NCBI GenBank assembly: GCA_016866305.1
Contig: VGMX01000001.1
Coordinates: 1-64,000 of the forward strand
Source of the DNA: Chlorobiota bacterium
Lineage (GTDB): Bacteria; Bacteroidota; Chlorobiia; Chlorobiales; Chlorobiaceae
Direction of reading: 5' to 3'
Length of the DNA: 64,000 nt
Shown here in pieces: positions 9,946-18,869 of the stretch. The notes beneath the pieces were generated by a model, which saw nothing but the letters and a program-made list of their open reading frames with translations, was not told the DNA's origin and did not search any database. Within the stretch, counting starts at the first letter, position 1. Each line of letters starts with the position of its first letter. A program made the translations under genes and the position numbers.

Positions 9946-10388
9946 GAGCCGGTCCTCCCGAGCAGCATGTGCATCTTGCTGCGGCTCTCCTCCACCTTCA
10001 GCTGGTAGATGGTTTCACGGTGCTCCATGAAGCGGTCGAAAGCTTCGAAAACGGTCTCCTCGATTCTCTCCCGGCAGAACGATGCGTCGGCTTCCGCCCC
10101 CCCGGTTTCCTGCAGGATTGCCGAAAGTTCCCGAAACAGCGAAAGGCTCCGCGAAGGACGGAATGGATGCACGGCAAGAATGCGCGTAACGCGAAGGACT
10201 CCTTCATGGCAGAGATCGCTATCATTATGGAATCCGTCAAGAATCATGCCCATGCCGTCGGCAAGCGCTTCCGCCAGCGGAGTGCCGGGAGCCATCTTCC
10301 CGGTAAAAAGGTCCAGGCCGCGTTCATGCCATCGATGAAGGATTGTTTCCCGGTTTTCCCGGATGATCCGCTCCCAGGTACGCTTCAT
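9942..10388 (-). CDS. dsrT: DsrT-like protein with RsbRD N-terminal-type domain
   Basis: 148 aa, WERIIRENRETILHRWHERGLDLF...; located between dsrH and dsrM, 4-bp overlap with dsrM. Confidence 0.65.
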   Translation of the reverse strand: MKRTWERIIRENRETILHRWHERGLDLFTGKMAPGTPLAEALADGMGMILDGFHNDSDLCHEGVLRVTRILAVHPFRPSRSLSLFRELSAILQETGGAEADASFCRERIEETVFEAFDRFMEHRETIYQLKVEESRSKMHMLLGRTGS

Positions 10389-10420
10389 AGGATCAGGATG
10401 GAAGGTTTACCAAAAAAAAC

Positions 10421-10714
10421 TCAAAGCCAGCTGTTCACCTGATGCTCCACAACCAGATCGACGAATCCGTCGTAATCGATGCTCGATACGCCTTCGACAA
10501 TGTTCGAAATACCACGGGCATCAAGGTCGGGGCCCAGGGCATAGACCGGATTGTTTTTCATGACGCCTGCAAGAGTTTCAGAAAATCGATTGGCCTGCTG
10601 GACAGCATAGACGCCATCCTCGATGAAAAGCACCGGATCACCCGGCTGGAGAAACCTGATGCAGGTTTCAAGGCTGTCAGTTGAAAATGGAGATTTATTG
10701 ATGGTATGCAGCAT
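10421..10714 (-). CDS. dsrH: DsrH / TusB-family sulfur relay protein
   Basis: 97 aa, MLHTINKSPF...CIRFLQPGDPVLFIEDGVYAV; follows dsrEF. Confidence 0.88.
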   Translation of the reverse strand: MLHTINKSPFSTDSLETCIRFLQPGDPVLFIEDGVYAVQQANRFSETLAGVMKNNPVYALGPDLDARGISNIVEGVSSIDYDGFVDLVVEHQVNSWL

Positions 10715-10725
10715 TGAGATGAAAC

Positions 10726-11097
10726 TTAGTGGTGAATAATGACATCCTGTTCCTTCATGAGCGAGCCTATTTCGGAGGATTCAAGCACCTCGACATCAAC
10801 GACGAGATCCTCTTCGCCCAGCCCTCTCTCCTCAAGCGATACCCGGTCGACATACAGTTTTTCAACATCGTAACCGTCAAGCGCCATAAAGGTTTTTGCA
10901 AATCCCTTGATGCCGATACCTGCCGTATCCTGATTTTTTTTCAGCGAGTAGACACCGTCGCCGATGAAAACCAGCGACAGATCCTGCTCGTAGGCAGCCA
11001 TAATGAGAATCATCTCCAGACCTTCGTAGGTGTAGATGGTGCCGTGAGGCGCTTGGCGCATCACATGCATGATCTTTTTCACATTTTCGTTTCCCAT
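10726..11097 (-). CDS. dsrF: DsrF / TusC-family sulfur relay protein
   Basis: KKIMHVMRQAPHGTIYTYEGLEMILIMAAYEQDLSLVFIGDGVYSL. Confidence 0.88.
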   Translation of the reverse strand: MGNENVKKIMHVMRQAPHGTIYTYEGLEMILIMAAYEQDLSLVFIGDGVYSLKKNQDTAGIGIKGFAKTFMALDGYDVEKLYVDRVSLEERGLGEEDLVVDVEVLESSEIGSLMKEQDVIIHH

Positions 11098-11101
11098 GGT
11101 G

Positions 11102-11467
11102 TCAGTCTCCGAAGGTTAGAAGTCTGTCATTGCGAATTGCTATGTCGGTAAGGTTGCCAAGGCCTGTGATTTCACTGCCTTCAATCAGCACGTCATCACA
11201 GATGCCGCGCCGCTTGGATGCTGCGATGCAGGCCAGGATTTCAACGCCATGTTCCTTGTGAAGCTGACCCCAGCGGGAGGAGATATGCCGGTCGTCCTGG
11301 GGCGGGTCCATCAGTTTTGTAACGTTGGCCACCCCGTCGTTGTACAGAAAAACGGCATCCACCGTGTGTCCTTTCCTGATTGCTGCTTCGGCAAACTTGT
11401 ATGCCGTATCGGCAGCCTGGTGGTTGTAAGGCCCTTCCTTGAGCAGAATTCCAATTTTCACGGTCAA
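11102..11467 (-). CDS. dsrE: DsrE / TusD-family sulfurtransferase
   Basis: KIGILLKEGPYNHQAADTAYKFAEAAIRKGHTVDAVFLYNDGV...; start may be the GTG at 11461. Confidence 0.88.
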   Translation of the reverse strand: MTVKIGILLKEGPYNHQAADTAYKFAEAAIRKGHTVDAVFLYNDGVANVTKLMDPPQDDRHISSRWGQLHKEHGVEILACIAASKRRGICDDVLIEGSEITGLGNLTDIAIRNDRLLTFGD

Positions 11468-11510
11468 GAAGTCTTGTGGTTAGGAAAAAAAACAGACCGC
11501 TCCAGGCATG

Positions 11511-11882
11511 CTAACAGCACTGGGCGGCCTCTTCCATGACAGCCTCGTACAGAGGCAGCCAGGTTTCGGCGTATTCCGCAAAGGGTTTCTCCATATACTG
11601 TGCGAAATAAAGCGCATCGGCTGCTTTCCGGATATCGCCCGCCCTGAGGGCCTCGAGGGCCTTGCGGCCATAAGCCGACGTATCTTCTGCGGTCAGGACA
11701 ACCTGCCGCCAGTAATTCTGTGCTTCCAGCCGGCTGACGCTGGTTCGGGGCAGCGTCATGGCCTCCTTGAGCGAATTGACGGCAATGCCACGCGGCCCGA
11801 ACACTGCGGTCCAGCCTGTTTCAGCCCAGCCGGCAGTGCGGGCGAGGGCTTCTTCGGTCTGATGGATGAGAGCTTCGTACAT
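11511..11882 (-). CDS. Uncharacterised small protein in the dsr cluster (C-terminal Cys-Cys)
   Basis: 123 aa ORF with ATG start, co-directional between dsrL and dsrE, ends ...EEAAQCC; no family recognised. Confidence 0.7.
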   Translation of the reverse strand: MYEALIHQTEEALARTAGWAETGWTAVFGPRGIAVNSLKEAMTLPRTSVSRLEAQNYWRQVVLTAEDTSAYGRKALEALRAGDIRKAADALYFAQYMEKPFAEYAETWLPLYEAVMEEAAQCC

Positions 11883-11991
11883 GTACTGTGCAGGTTGCTG
11901 TTAATGTTGCTGATGCTGCCGGTCAGTGGAGTCAGGCGGAAGCAAAAGGACAAAAACTTTTCACTTCGCTCTCCCGACTCCTGCCTCCTTC

Positions 11992-13725
11992 TTATAGCCC
12001 GTCCCCCATACCCATCTGGATATAACCTGAAGGACAAACCAGTGAACAGATGTGGCAACCGACACATTTCGTGTAGTCGGTATACACCTTCTCGCCCTCG
12101 GGATTGTCCCGGAAACGGGTGACGGCTTCCTGAGGACAGAAAGATACGCACTGTTTGCAGTCGAAGCAAAGGCCGCAACTCATACAGCGTGTGGATTCTG
12201 CCTGTGCCACCTCTCTCTGAAGCGCTACGAGCAGCTCGTCGTGATTGCCGACCACCTCTTCAGGCTCTATGGTCCGGCGTTTTGCCTGGGGCGAGTGGAA
12301 AAAATACAGGGTATCCTGCTTCTGAACCTTGGTCACCTCGCGGTACCCCTGTTCGGGAAGCGGCTCGCCCTTGAGAAACGCATCGATCGCTTCCGCTGCC
12401 TTGCGCCCATGACCGACAGCCGTTGTAATGAGATCGACCTTGATGGCATCGCCGCCGCCGAACACCTTCTCCTTGCCGGCAATACGGAAATGCCTGTCGA
12501 CTTTCAGCCATGGCCTGCCGCTCGCAATGCTTTCAAGTCCCTGCATGTCGGTTGTCTGACCGATAGCCGCAACCACCATGTCTCCTTCGATCTCGAACGT
12601 TTCGCCGGAGCTCTTGTAGCGGAAGAACGGTATGGGAGAGTTCCACCCTTCTTCACCCTTCTCCTTTTTCACCATACGCGAGCACACAAGGCCGCGAACG
12701 CCGTTTTCTCCGGAAAGCAGCCCGGTCACCCCGGTCTGGTAGTGCATGATGGTCCCTTCACGGTCAGCATCGTCGAACTCGTTCTCGAAACAGGCCATCT
12801 CCTCGCGGGGCACACCGGAAACAATGACGGCTTCCGATCCGAGACGCAGGGCAAGACGCGCCACGTCCATGGCAACGTTGCCGTCACCGATGACAATCAC
12901 CTTTTTACCGACCGGAATGTCGTCGCCCATAACCTCGTAGTTGCGCAGGAAATCGATGGCGTTGGTGGCTCCCTTCGCGGCTTCGAATCCCTCGATCGGG
13001 AGACCGCGGCCAACCTGGGCTCCAACGCCGACAAACACGGCGTCATAGTCGGCCTCGAGCTGTTCGAGCGTCACCTCTTTTCCGACACGCTCACCCATTT
13101 TCAGCTCCACGCCAAGATCGGTGATCCGTTTGATCTCGGCCTCGAGCACCCTGCGATCGACACGGTAACCCATGATGCCGTAAAGCACCATGCCCCCAAG
13201 CTTTTTGTTGGCGTCATAGATCGTGACGGCATGCCCTCTGCGGCGAAGCTGGTATGCTGCCGAAAGGCCGGCAGGACCGCCACCGATCACGGCAATGCGT
13301 TTTCCGCTGTCCGGACCCGGAGCAGGAAGTTTCAGGCCGGCTTCGATACCGTAGTTGCCGACCGCCTGCTCAAGCGCATTGATGGCAACGCTCTCGTCGT
13401 GATACTGACGGTTGCAGCCTTTCTGGCAGGGATGCGGGCAGATCCTGCCCATGACTGCCGGAAAGGGGTTCATCGTGACGATCGTCTCCCACGCCTCTTT
13501 CCAGGCGTCTTCGCTCTTTTCCGTGCCGTTCAGGATACGGTTGTATCCCCGGATATCCTCCCCTGCAGGACACTCGGCCGTACAGGGAGGGGTCTGCCGC
13601 ACATAGATCGGGCATTTGTGACTGCTGTCACCGAAAGCCACGATCTTGTCCGTCCCTTCAAGTTCCCTGAAAGAAGGAAACCGGTAGTTGTTTGCAAAAT
13701 CAAGAATAGGATTTGATTCCACCAT
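11992..13725 (-). CDS. dsrL: DsrL, NAD(P)H:acceptor oxidoreductase (GltD-like, FAD, 4Fe-4S)
   Basis: CTAECPAGEDIRGYNRIL, IAVIGGGPAGLSAAYQLRRRGH, VIGDGNVAMDVAR, C-terminal ferredoxin CX2CX2CX3C motifs. Confidence 0.92.
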   Translation of the reverse strand: MVESNPILDFANNYRFPSFRELEGTDKIVAFGDSSHKCPIYVRQTPPCTAECPAGEDIRGYNRILNGTEKSEDAWKEAWETIVTMNPFPAVMGRICPHPCQKGCNRQYHDESVAINALEQAVGNYGIEAGLKLPAPGPDSGKRIAVIGGGPAGLSAAYQLRRRGHAVTIYDANKKLGGMVLYGIMGYRVDRRVLEAEIKRITDLGVELKMGERVGKEVTLEQLEADYDAVFVGVGAQVGRGLPIEGFEAAKGATNAIDFLRNYEVMGDDIPVGKKVIVIGDGNVAMDVARLALRLGSEAVIVSGVPREEMACFENEFDDADREGTIMHYQTGVTGLLSGENGVRGLVCSRMVKKEKGEEGWNSPIPFFRYKSSGETFEIEGDMVVAAIGQTTDMQGLESIASGRPWLKVDRHFRIAGKEKVFGGGDAIKVDLITTAVGHGRKAAEAIDAFLKGEPLPEQGYREVTKVQKQDTLYFFHSPQAKRRTIEPEEVVGNHDELLVALQREVAQAESTRCMSCGLCFDCKQCVSFCPQEAVTRFRDNPEGEKVYTDYTKCVGCHICSLVCPSGYIQMGMGDGL

Positions 13726-13743
13726 GGTCGTTTTCTCCTTCGG

Positions 13744-14823
13744 TTAGAACCGGACGTGTGCCGACTGGTTGAAGGTGGTTCTGGCATGACGGTAGCTGTC
13801 GATCATGTTGTCGTCGAACGTCAGGCCGGTTTCTTCGAAAAAGCGCTTCCAACCGATACGGTTGATCCACTCGCCCACACGCTCCCAGGGACGACCACCC
13901 GCCTTATAGGCGGTAAGAATCTTGCCGATCACCTCGGTGACTTCAGGCCAGCGGGGCGGATTGTTCGGCAGGTTGTGCGCAACAATGCTCATGGTGGAAG
14001 GTTTCGTGCGGGCATTGCTGTTCTTGCCTCCGACCCAGACTGCGAATTTCGAGTGCTCGGGATGGTTGATCTCCATGGCGGGACATGCTCCGAAACAGGC
14101 GCCGCAGCAGATGCACTTGGCTTCATCCACCATGAGCGAGCGCTTGCCGTTCACCACGGTCGGGCGGATTGCCGCGACGGGGCAGCGGGCAACGGCTTTC
14201 GGCAGCTCGCAGACCATCGCCAGGTGATCGTGGTTGATACGAGGCGGACGGGTATGCTTCACCACAATGGCAATATCTGCCTGACCACCGCAGTTGATGG
14301 AGCAGCAGGAGGTTGACAGACGCACCTTGTTGGGCATCTGCATATCCTTGAACTCCTTGTAGACAGAGTCCATCATCGACTTCACCACGCCGGAGGCGTC
14401 GGTTGCAGGAATATCGCAGTGCAGCCAGCCCTGGGTGTGGGAAACTGCAGAGACGCACATGCCGGTACCGCCGACAGGGAACCCGAGTGACTCGAGTTCA
14501 GCGATCATCGGCTCGACATGCTCCTTGTTCGGGGTCAAAAACTCCACGTTGTTGCGAACCGTGAAGCGAAGGTAGCCGTCAGCATATTTGTCGGCAATGT
14601 CGCACAGCACGCGAACCATGTCCACCGTATCCTGGCGGGGAGTTCCAGCCCTGACGGTCCAGATGGCATCACCGCTTTCCGCTACGTGCATCAGGACGCC
14701 AGGCTTCGGAATTTCATGGTACTTCCATTTGCCGTAATTCTTTCTTACCACCGGATGAAGGGCCTCTTCATAGGTATGAGGACCCGACTCGATGGTCTTC
14801 CATGTTCTTTGGTAACTGCTCAT
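13744..14823 (-). CDS. dsrB: Dissimilatory sulfite reductase beta subunit
   Basis: CSINCGGQADIAIVVKHTRPPRI; ferredoxin CICCGACFGACPAM; adjacent to dsrA. Confidence 0.93.
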   Translation of the reverse strand: MSSYQRTWKTIESGPHTYEEALHPVVRKNYGKWKYHEIPKPGVLMHVAESGDAIWTVRAGTPRQDTVDMVRVLCDIADKYADGYLRFTVRNNVEFLTPNKEHVEPMIAELESLGFPVGGTGMCVSAVSHTQGWLHCDIPATDASGVVKSMMDSVYKEFKDMQMPNKVRLSTSCCSINCGGQADIAIVVKHTRPPRINHDHLAMVCELPKAVARCPVAAIRPTVVNGKRSLMVDEAKCICCGACFGACPAMEINHPEHSKFAVWVGGKNSNARTKPSTMSIVAHNLPNNPPRWPEVTEVIGKILTAYKAGGRPWERVGEWINRIGWKRFFEETGLTFDDNMIDSYRHARTTFNQSAHVRF

Positions 14824-14909
14824 GATGTTCTTTATTCCGTTTGAAGTGTTTTCCGCCCGACGGACGGGATAGTTGCTTCTGATTCAGACCCCTTCCGGGA
14901 GCGCCGTGC

Positions 14910-16169
14910 CTAGTACGGCGCCTTGAAATACGGGTTATCACGCGGCCTCGAGACCAGATTGATATCGGCTTCGAGTCCGACGCCATCAAGGAACTGCTTG
15001 AGACCGACGCGCTCGATGGTTTCGCCGATACGCTCGTGATCGAGCCCGGCATCTTCCCACCAGTCGATAATCTCTTCGATCTGTTCGATGAAAGCCTCGA
15101 TATCCTCATCGGTCTCCATCTTCATGAACGGAATAACGAGGGAACCCATGTTCACGCCAACCTTGAGCGTGTTCTTGCCTCCCATAAGCAGCGAAATACC
15201 GCGATCCCTGCCGGGAGAGAGCGCCTTGGGCATGACGTTCAGGCAGTGCATGCACCGGACGCAATCCTTTGTCTCGATATGCATTTCGCCGTCCTTCAGC
15301 GAAATTGCCCTGGTCGGGCAGAGGTTGATGACCTGGTTCACCAGGGCATCCATGCCATTCTTCTCCGTCCAGGCTTTCACTTCGGCGCGATCGACCTGAA
15401 TGGCATCACGCCACGTACCGATAACAGCAAGGTCGGAACGCATGATAGCGTTGGTGCAATCGTTCGGGCACCCCGAAAACTTGAATTTCAGCTTGTAGTT
15501 CCATTCCGGACGATGCAGAACGCCGACAAAATGTTTCAGCGCCGTAAGATGGAGCTTCAGGTTGTCGTAGCAGGCATTCTCGCAACGGCCAGGGCCGATA
15601 CACGACACGCCGGTACGCATCCCTGCGCCGGCACCGCCGAGATCCCAGCCTTTCTGGTTCAGTTCGTCGAAACACTGCTGTACCTTGTCCTGCTCGATAC
15701 CCTGCAGCATGATATCACCGGTCTGGCCATGCAGGGTGATGATGCCGGTACCGTGCTTCTCCCAGATGTCACACAACTCACGCAGCATGGCTGTATTGTA
15801 ATGCAGGCCCGGAGCAGGCTGGATCCTCATGGTGTGGAACTCGGCAGCCTCGGGAAACTTGTCCTTGATCATGGAGTAACGGGTAATGATGCCCGCACCA
15901 TAACCGTCGACGGTTACAAGACCGCCTTTCCAGTACCCCATCTTCGTATTGTAGGAGTATTCCAGCTGATCCATAACTCCGCGAAGCATCGGCTTTCTGG
16001 TCCGCTCGGCAAGCCCCTTGAATCCGGAAATAAAGCTTGGCCACGGACCGTTCTCAAGTTCGTCAAGCATGGGGGTGGGATTGAGAAACTTGCCGTTTCC
16101 GTTCCCTCCGGCATTGCATCCCCCGCAATGATGCACTTCCTGCGAAGCCGCATCTTTCGCACCTTCCAT
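14910..16169 (-). CDS. dsrA: Dissimilatory sulfite reductase alpha subunit
   Basis: GPGRCENACYD, FSGCPNDCTNAIMRSD, ferredoxin CVRCMHCLNVMPKAL. Confidence 0.94.
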   Translation of the reverse strand: MEGAKDAASQEVHHCGGCNAGGNGNGKFLNPTPMLDELENGPWPSFISGFKGLAERTRKPMLRGVMDQLEYSYNTKMGYWKGGLVTVDGYGAGIITRYSMIKDKFPEAAEFHTMRIQPAPGLHYNTAMLRELCDIWEKHGTGIITLHGQTGDIMLQGIEQDKVQQCFDELNQKGWDLGGAGAGMRTGVSCIGPGRCENACYDNLKLHLTALKHFVGVLHRPEWNYKLKFKFSGCPNDCTNAIMRSDLAVIGTWRDAIQVDRAEVKAWTEKNGMDALVNQVINLCPTRAISLKDGEMHIETKDCVRCMHCLNVMPKALSPGRDRGISLLMGGKNTLKVGVNMGSLVIPFMKMETDEDIEAFIEQIEEIIDWWEDAGLDHERIGETIERVGLKQFLDGVGLEADINLVSRPRDNPYFKAPY

Positions 16170-16222
16170 AATTCCTCCTTTAGTTCACCGTTAAATTGGG
16201 TTTGAAAAAGCGGTCCATCGCA

Positions 16223-16558
16223 TTACACGCAGCCGGTCGGCTTCGGAAGCCCGGCAATCTTGCAGGCCTGAAGCGCAGGGCCTTTCGGGAAAAGACCGTA
16301 CAGGAACTCGGAAGCCTCTTTCTTGTCCATGCCTTTCTCCGATGCGATTGCCTTTGTCAGCACTTTTACTGCAGGAGCAATCTGGTACTCCTCATAGTAA
16401 TTCCTGAGAAACCTGACCAGGTCCCAGTGCGCTTCATCCATCCGGATATCTTCGCCTTCGGCAAGCTTTACGGCCACATCTTCGTTCCAGTCCTCGATAT
16501 TGACGAGGTAACCGTTTTCATCGGTTTCATAGCTGACTCCGTTGATTTCAATGCTCAT
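16223..16558 (-). CDS. dsrC: DsrC, sulfur carrier / trisulfide substrate protein
   Basis: C-terminal arm PKGPALQACKIAGLPKPTGCV with the two conserved Cys. Confidence 0.95.
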   Translation of the reverse strand: MSIEINGVSYETDENGYLVNIEDWNEDVAVKLAEGEDIRMDEAHWDLVRFLRNYYEEYQIAPAVKVLTKAIASEKGMDKKEASEFLYGLFPKGPALQACKIAGLPKPTGCV

Positions 16559-16676
16559 GACTGTTCTCCTTTGGTGATGATTGAGTGTTAACTATTGCCC
16601 ATACCTCCAGCCGGACATCTCCGGGCATGGCACGCAGGACGCTGCCTTTAAAAAAACAGTTATATATTTATATGGC

Positions 16677-16714
16677 TATATAGTAATAAAGGTAAACCTG
16701 TTTTTCAAATCCTG
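16677..16714. repeat. AT-rich direct repeat, copy 1, dsrN-dsrC spacer
   Basis: tatagtaataaaggtaaacctgtttttcaaatcctg. Confidence 0.85.
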
Positions 16715-16897
16715 CAAAAAAAATATTTTTCAGTTTGTCAAGATATGGCAGCGCAGGATGCTGAAGATGCGACACAGCATGGAATGCATGCCCTGCACTC
16801 AGATACCGTAACATGATGTAAGGGGTTGGACACCGAGTGCCCTCAGAAAATACCGGGGAAAAACAGCACCAAGAACACCGAAGTGGATATAGACTTT

Positions 16898-16933
16898 TAT
16901 AGTAATAAAAGGAAGCCTGTTTTTCAAATCCTG
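16898..16933. repeat. AT-rich direct repeat, copy 2, dsrN-dsrC spacer
   Basis: tatagtaataaaaggaagcctgtttttcaaatcctg, ~220 bp from copy 1. Confidence 0.85.
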
Positions 16934-16984
16934 ATATCATTTTTTTACCCCCTCCGGAACGGAACCCGACATCCCCAGACCCCA

Positions 16985-18370
16985 TCAGTTCCGGCTTTTC
17001 CACTCACCGGCAAGGGCGGCAAAACGCCCGGCCCAGGCCGGAGTGCCAGTCGCATGCAGGTGTGCATAGGTAGCAAGAACATTTCGATAAAGCACACCGT
17101 CCCGTTTGCCGGTCACACCGGTGCCCCGCATGACATCGAACTGGTAATGCTCCCCCTCCGAACCCGAAACCGGAAAGGAGTAGTGGAATTCATGCGCCCG
17201 GACATGGGCATCCTTTGCAAACCACGCTGAATCCGAGACGCTCCTGAGCTCGACGTAGCCATGACCGGCCGGTCGCGGCCGGAAACCGATATCGAAAGGC
17301 AGCACTCCGGCAAGGGAATAGGTCCTGCCTTCGCAGGTGCCGCTTCGTGAAAGATAGATCAATCCTCCGCATTCAGCATAAATGGGCATCCCGGATGCCG
17401 CTCGCTCCCGTACATCCCGCATGAGCGGCCTGTTCGTTTCAAGAACAGGAAAAAAAGACTCGGGAAATCCGCCGCCAAGGTACAGGCCGTGCACATCGGG
17501 CAGCGGTCGCGATTGCATGGAATCGATGAACACCAGTTCGACACCCTTCTTTGTCAGTGCGCGGAGGTTTTCGGGATAGTAGAAACAGAACGCCGCATCA
17601 CGGAAAACCCCGATCCTTTCCCCGTTATGCGGTATGGGCGGCACTTGCGCTGCATCAGGGTGTTCAAGGGGCGGGGCTTCAGAAAAAAGGGAACGAACGG
17701 CGTCAATATCGCAATAGTGCGCCACCTGTTCGGCTGCCTCCCGGACGATTGCTTCCGCCCCGGACGACTCCCCTGTGGTTATCAGTCCGAGATGCCGTTC
17801 GGAGATGGAAAGGCGTTCATCAGAAGGAATGGCACCCAGCACCGGAACGTTGCAGAACGTTTCAATGGCAAGCTTCTGTTTATCGGCATGCCGGGCGGTG
17901 CGCACCTGGTTGAGAATGACACCGGCGATCCTGACGCGGGGTTGCATGGACTGCATCCCGAGCACAACGGCTGCAGCACCGCGACTCATCTTCCTGCTGT
18001 CCACAACAAGAAGCACGGGAGCATGCAGCATGGCTGCAAGACCTGCGCTGCTGTCAGAACCGTCAAGCGACAGACCGTCATGAAGTCCGTGGTTCCCCTC
18101 GATAAGGGAAAGCGTCCCTTGCAGGCCGTTTTCGGCAAATGAACGAATGCAGCCCTCTGCACCCATCAGCCAGGGATCAAGATTGCAGCTCTCCCGACCG
18201 GAAGCCAGACGATGCCACATGGGATCGATATAGTCGGGACCTTTCTTGAAACAGGCCACCCGCTCCCCCCTGCCGGCAAGAGCTGCCGCCAGGCCGAGCA
18301 CGACCGTCGTCTTGCCGGAACTTTTATGGGGGGCCGAAATCATCAGCCGGGGCAAAAGCGAGACGCTCAT
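16985..18370 (-). CDS. dsrN: DsrN, CbiA-like cobyrinate a,c-diamide synthase / siroheme amidase
   Basis: P-loop SAPHKSSGKTTVVLGLAAAL, CFKKGPDYIDPMWH, C-terminal GATase-type GLYLGGGFPE...YAECGGLIYLS. Confidence 0.88.
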   Translation of the reverse strand: MSVSLLPRLMISAPHKSSGKTTVVLGLAAALAGRGERVACFKKGPDYIDPMWHRLASGRESCNLDPWLMGAEGCIRSFAENGLQGTLSLIEGNHGLHDGLSLDGSDSSAGLAAMLHAPVLLVVDSRKMSRGAAAVVLGMQSMQPRVRIAGVILNQVRTARHADKQKLAIETFCNVPVLGAIPSDERLSISERHLGLITTGESSGAEAIVREAAEQVAHYCDIDAVRSLFSEAPPLEHPDAAQVPPIPHNGERIGVFRDAAFCFYYPENLRALTKKGVELVFIDSMQSRPLPDVHGLYLGGGFPESFFPVLETNRPLMRDVRERAASGMPIYAECGGLIYLSRSGTCEGRTYSLAGVLPFDIGFRPRPAGHGYVELRSVSDSAWFAKDAHVRAHEFHYSFPVSGSEGEHYQFDVMRGTGVTGKRDGVLYRNVLATYAHLHATGTPAWAGRFAALAGEWKSRN

Positions 18371-18460
18371 CGTCAAATCCTTACTGCAGCCGCCAGGGCG
18401 TTTTCAGTTCCGGGCAAACCTTTCAAAAAGAAAAAATCATGTGCACGATCCGGATCGGAA

Positions 18461-18490
18461 ACCTCCTGTCTGTCATTGACAGGAGGTTCC
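18461..18490. other. Perfect 10-bp stem-loop upstream of dsrN
   Basis: acctcctgtc-tgtcatt-gacaggaggt. Confidence 0.75.
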
Positions 18491-18869
18491 CCATCAAGGT
18501 ATTGCCTCCAACCACACCCGGTTATCGGGAAAAATCCCGGGATCGGGAATGATGGATCCGTGATCCCTGTCCAATGCGTCAGGAAACACCAGGCATTACA
18601 GCCTGCGCTCTTCCCCGGAATCGGACCGGATCAGGTTGTTGCGTCGTGTGAAAAAGTATGCTTGATCCGGGTGGCCGGCAGGCGCCCCGAACCGTTCAAC
18701 GAGTATAACACTAAAACAACACATCTCCGAAACAGCAGAAAAAGAAAAACCGCACAGAGAAAAAGCAGGAACAGGGTGTTATCTTTTTATTCAGTACCGT
18801 ACCGGCCGGATACAGACCCTTGTCCGGCAGCATCCCCCGGATGCGCATCCCTAATATTCAATTGATCCC

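Noticed and set aside
12052-13716. 554 aa plus-strand ORF opposite dsrL
   Set aside because: Antisense shadow of dsrL; low-complexity H/R/D-rich translation. The same reasoning applies to long ORFs at 7727-9019, 15036-16205, 43592-45127, 46516-47910, 35106-36248 and 62389-63912.
18560-18690. TPP riboswitch or SRP RNA on either strand
   Set aside because: Some similarity to ACCTGATCCGG (THI-box) but the flanking conserved CTGAGA and GGATAATGCC elements are missing; no GGAAGGAAGCAGCC-type SRP motif.
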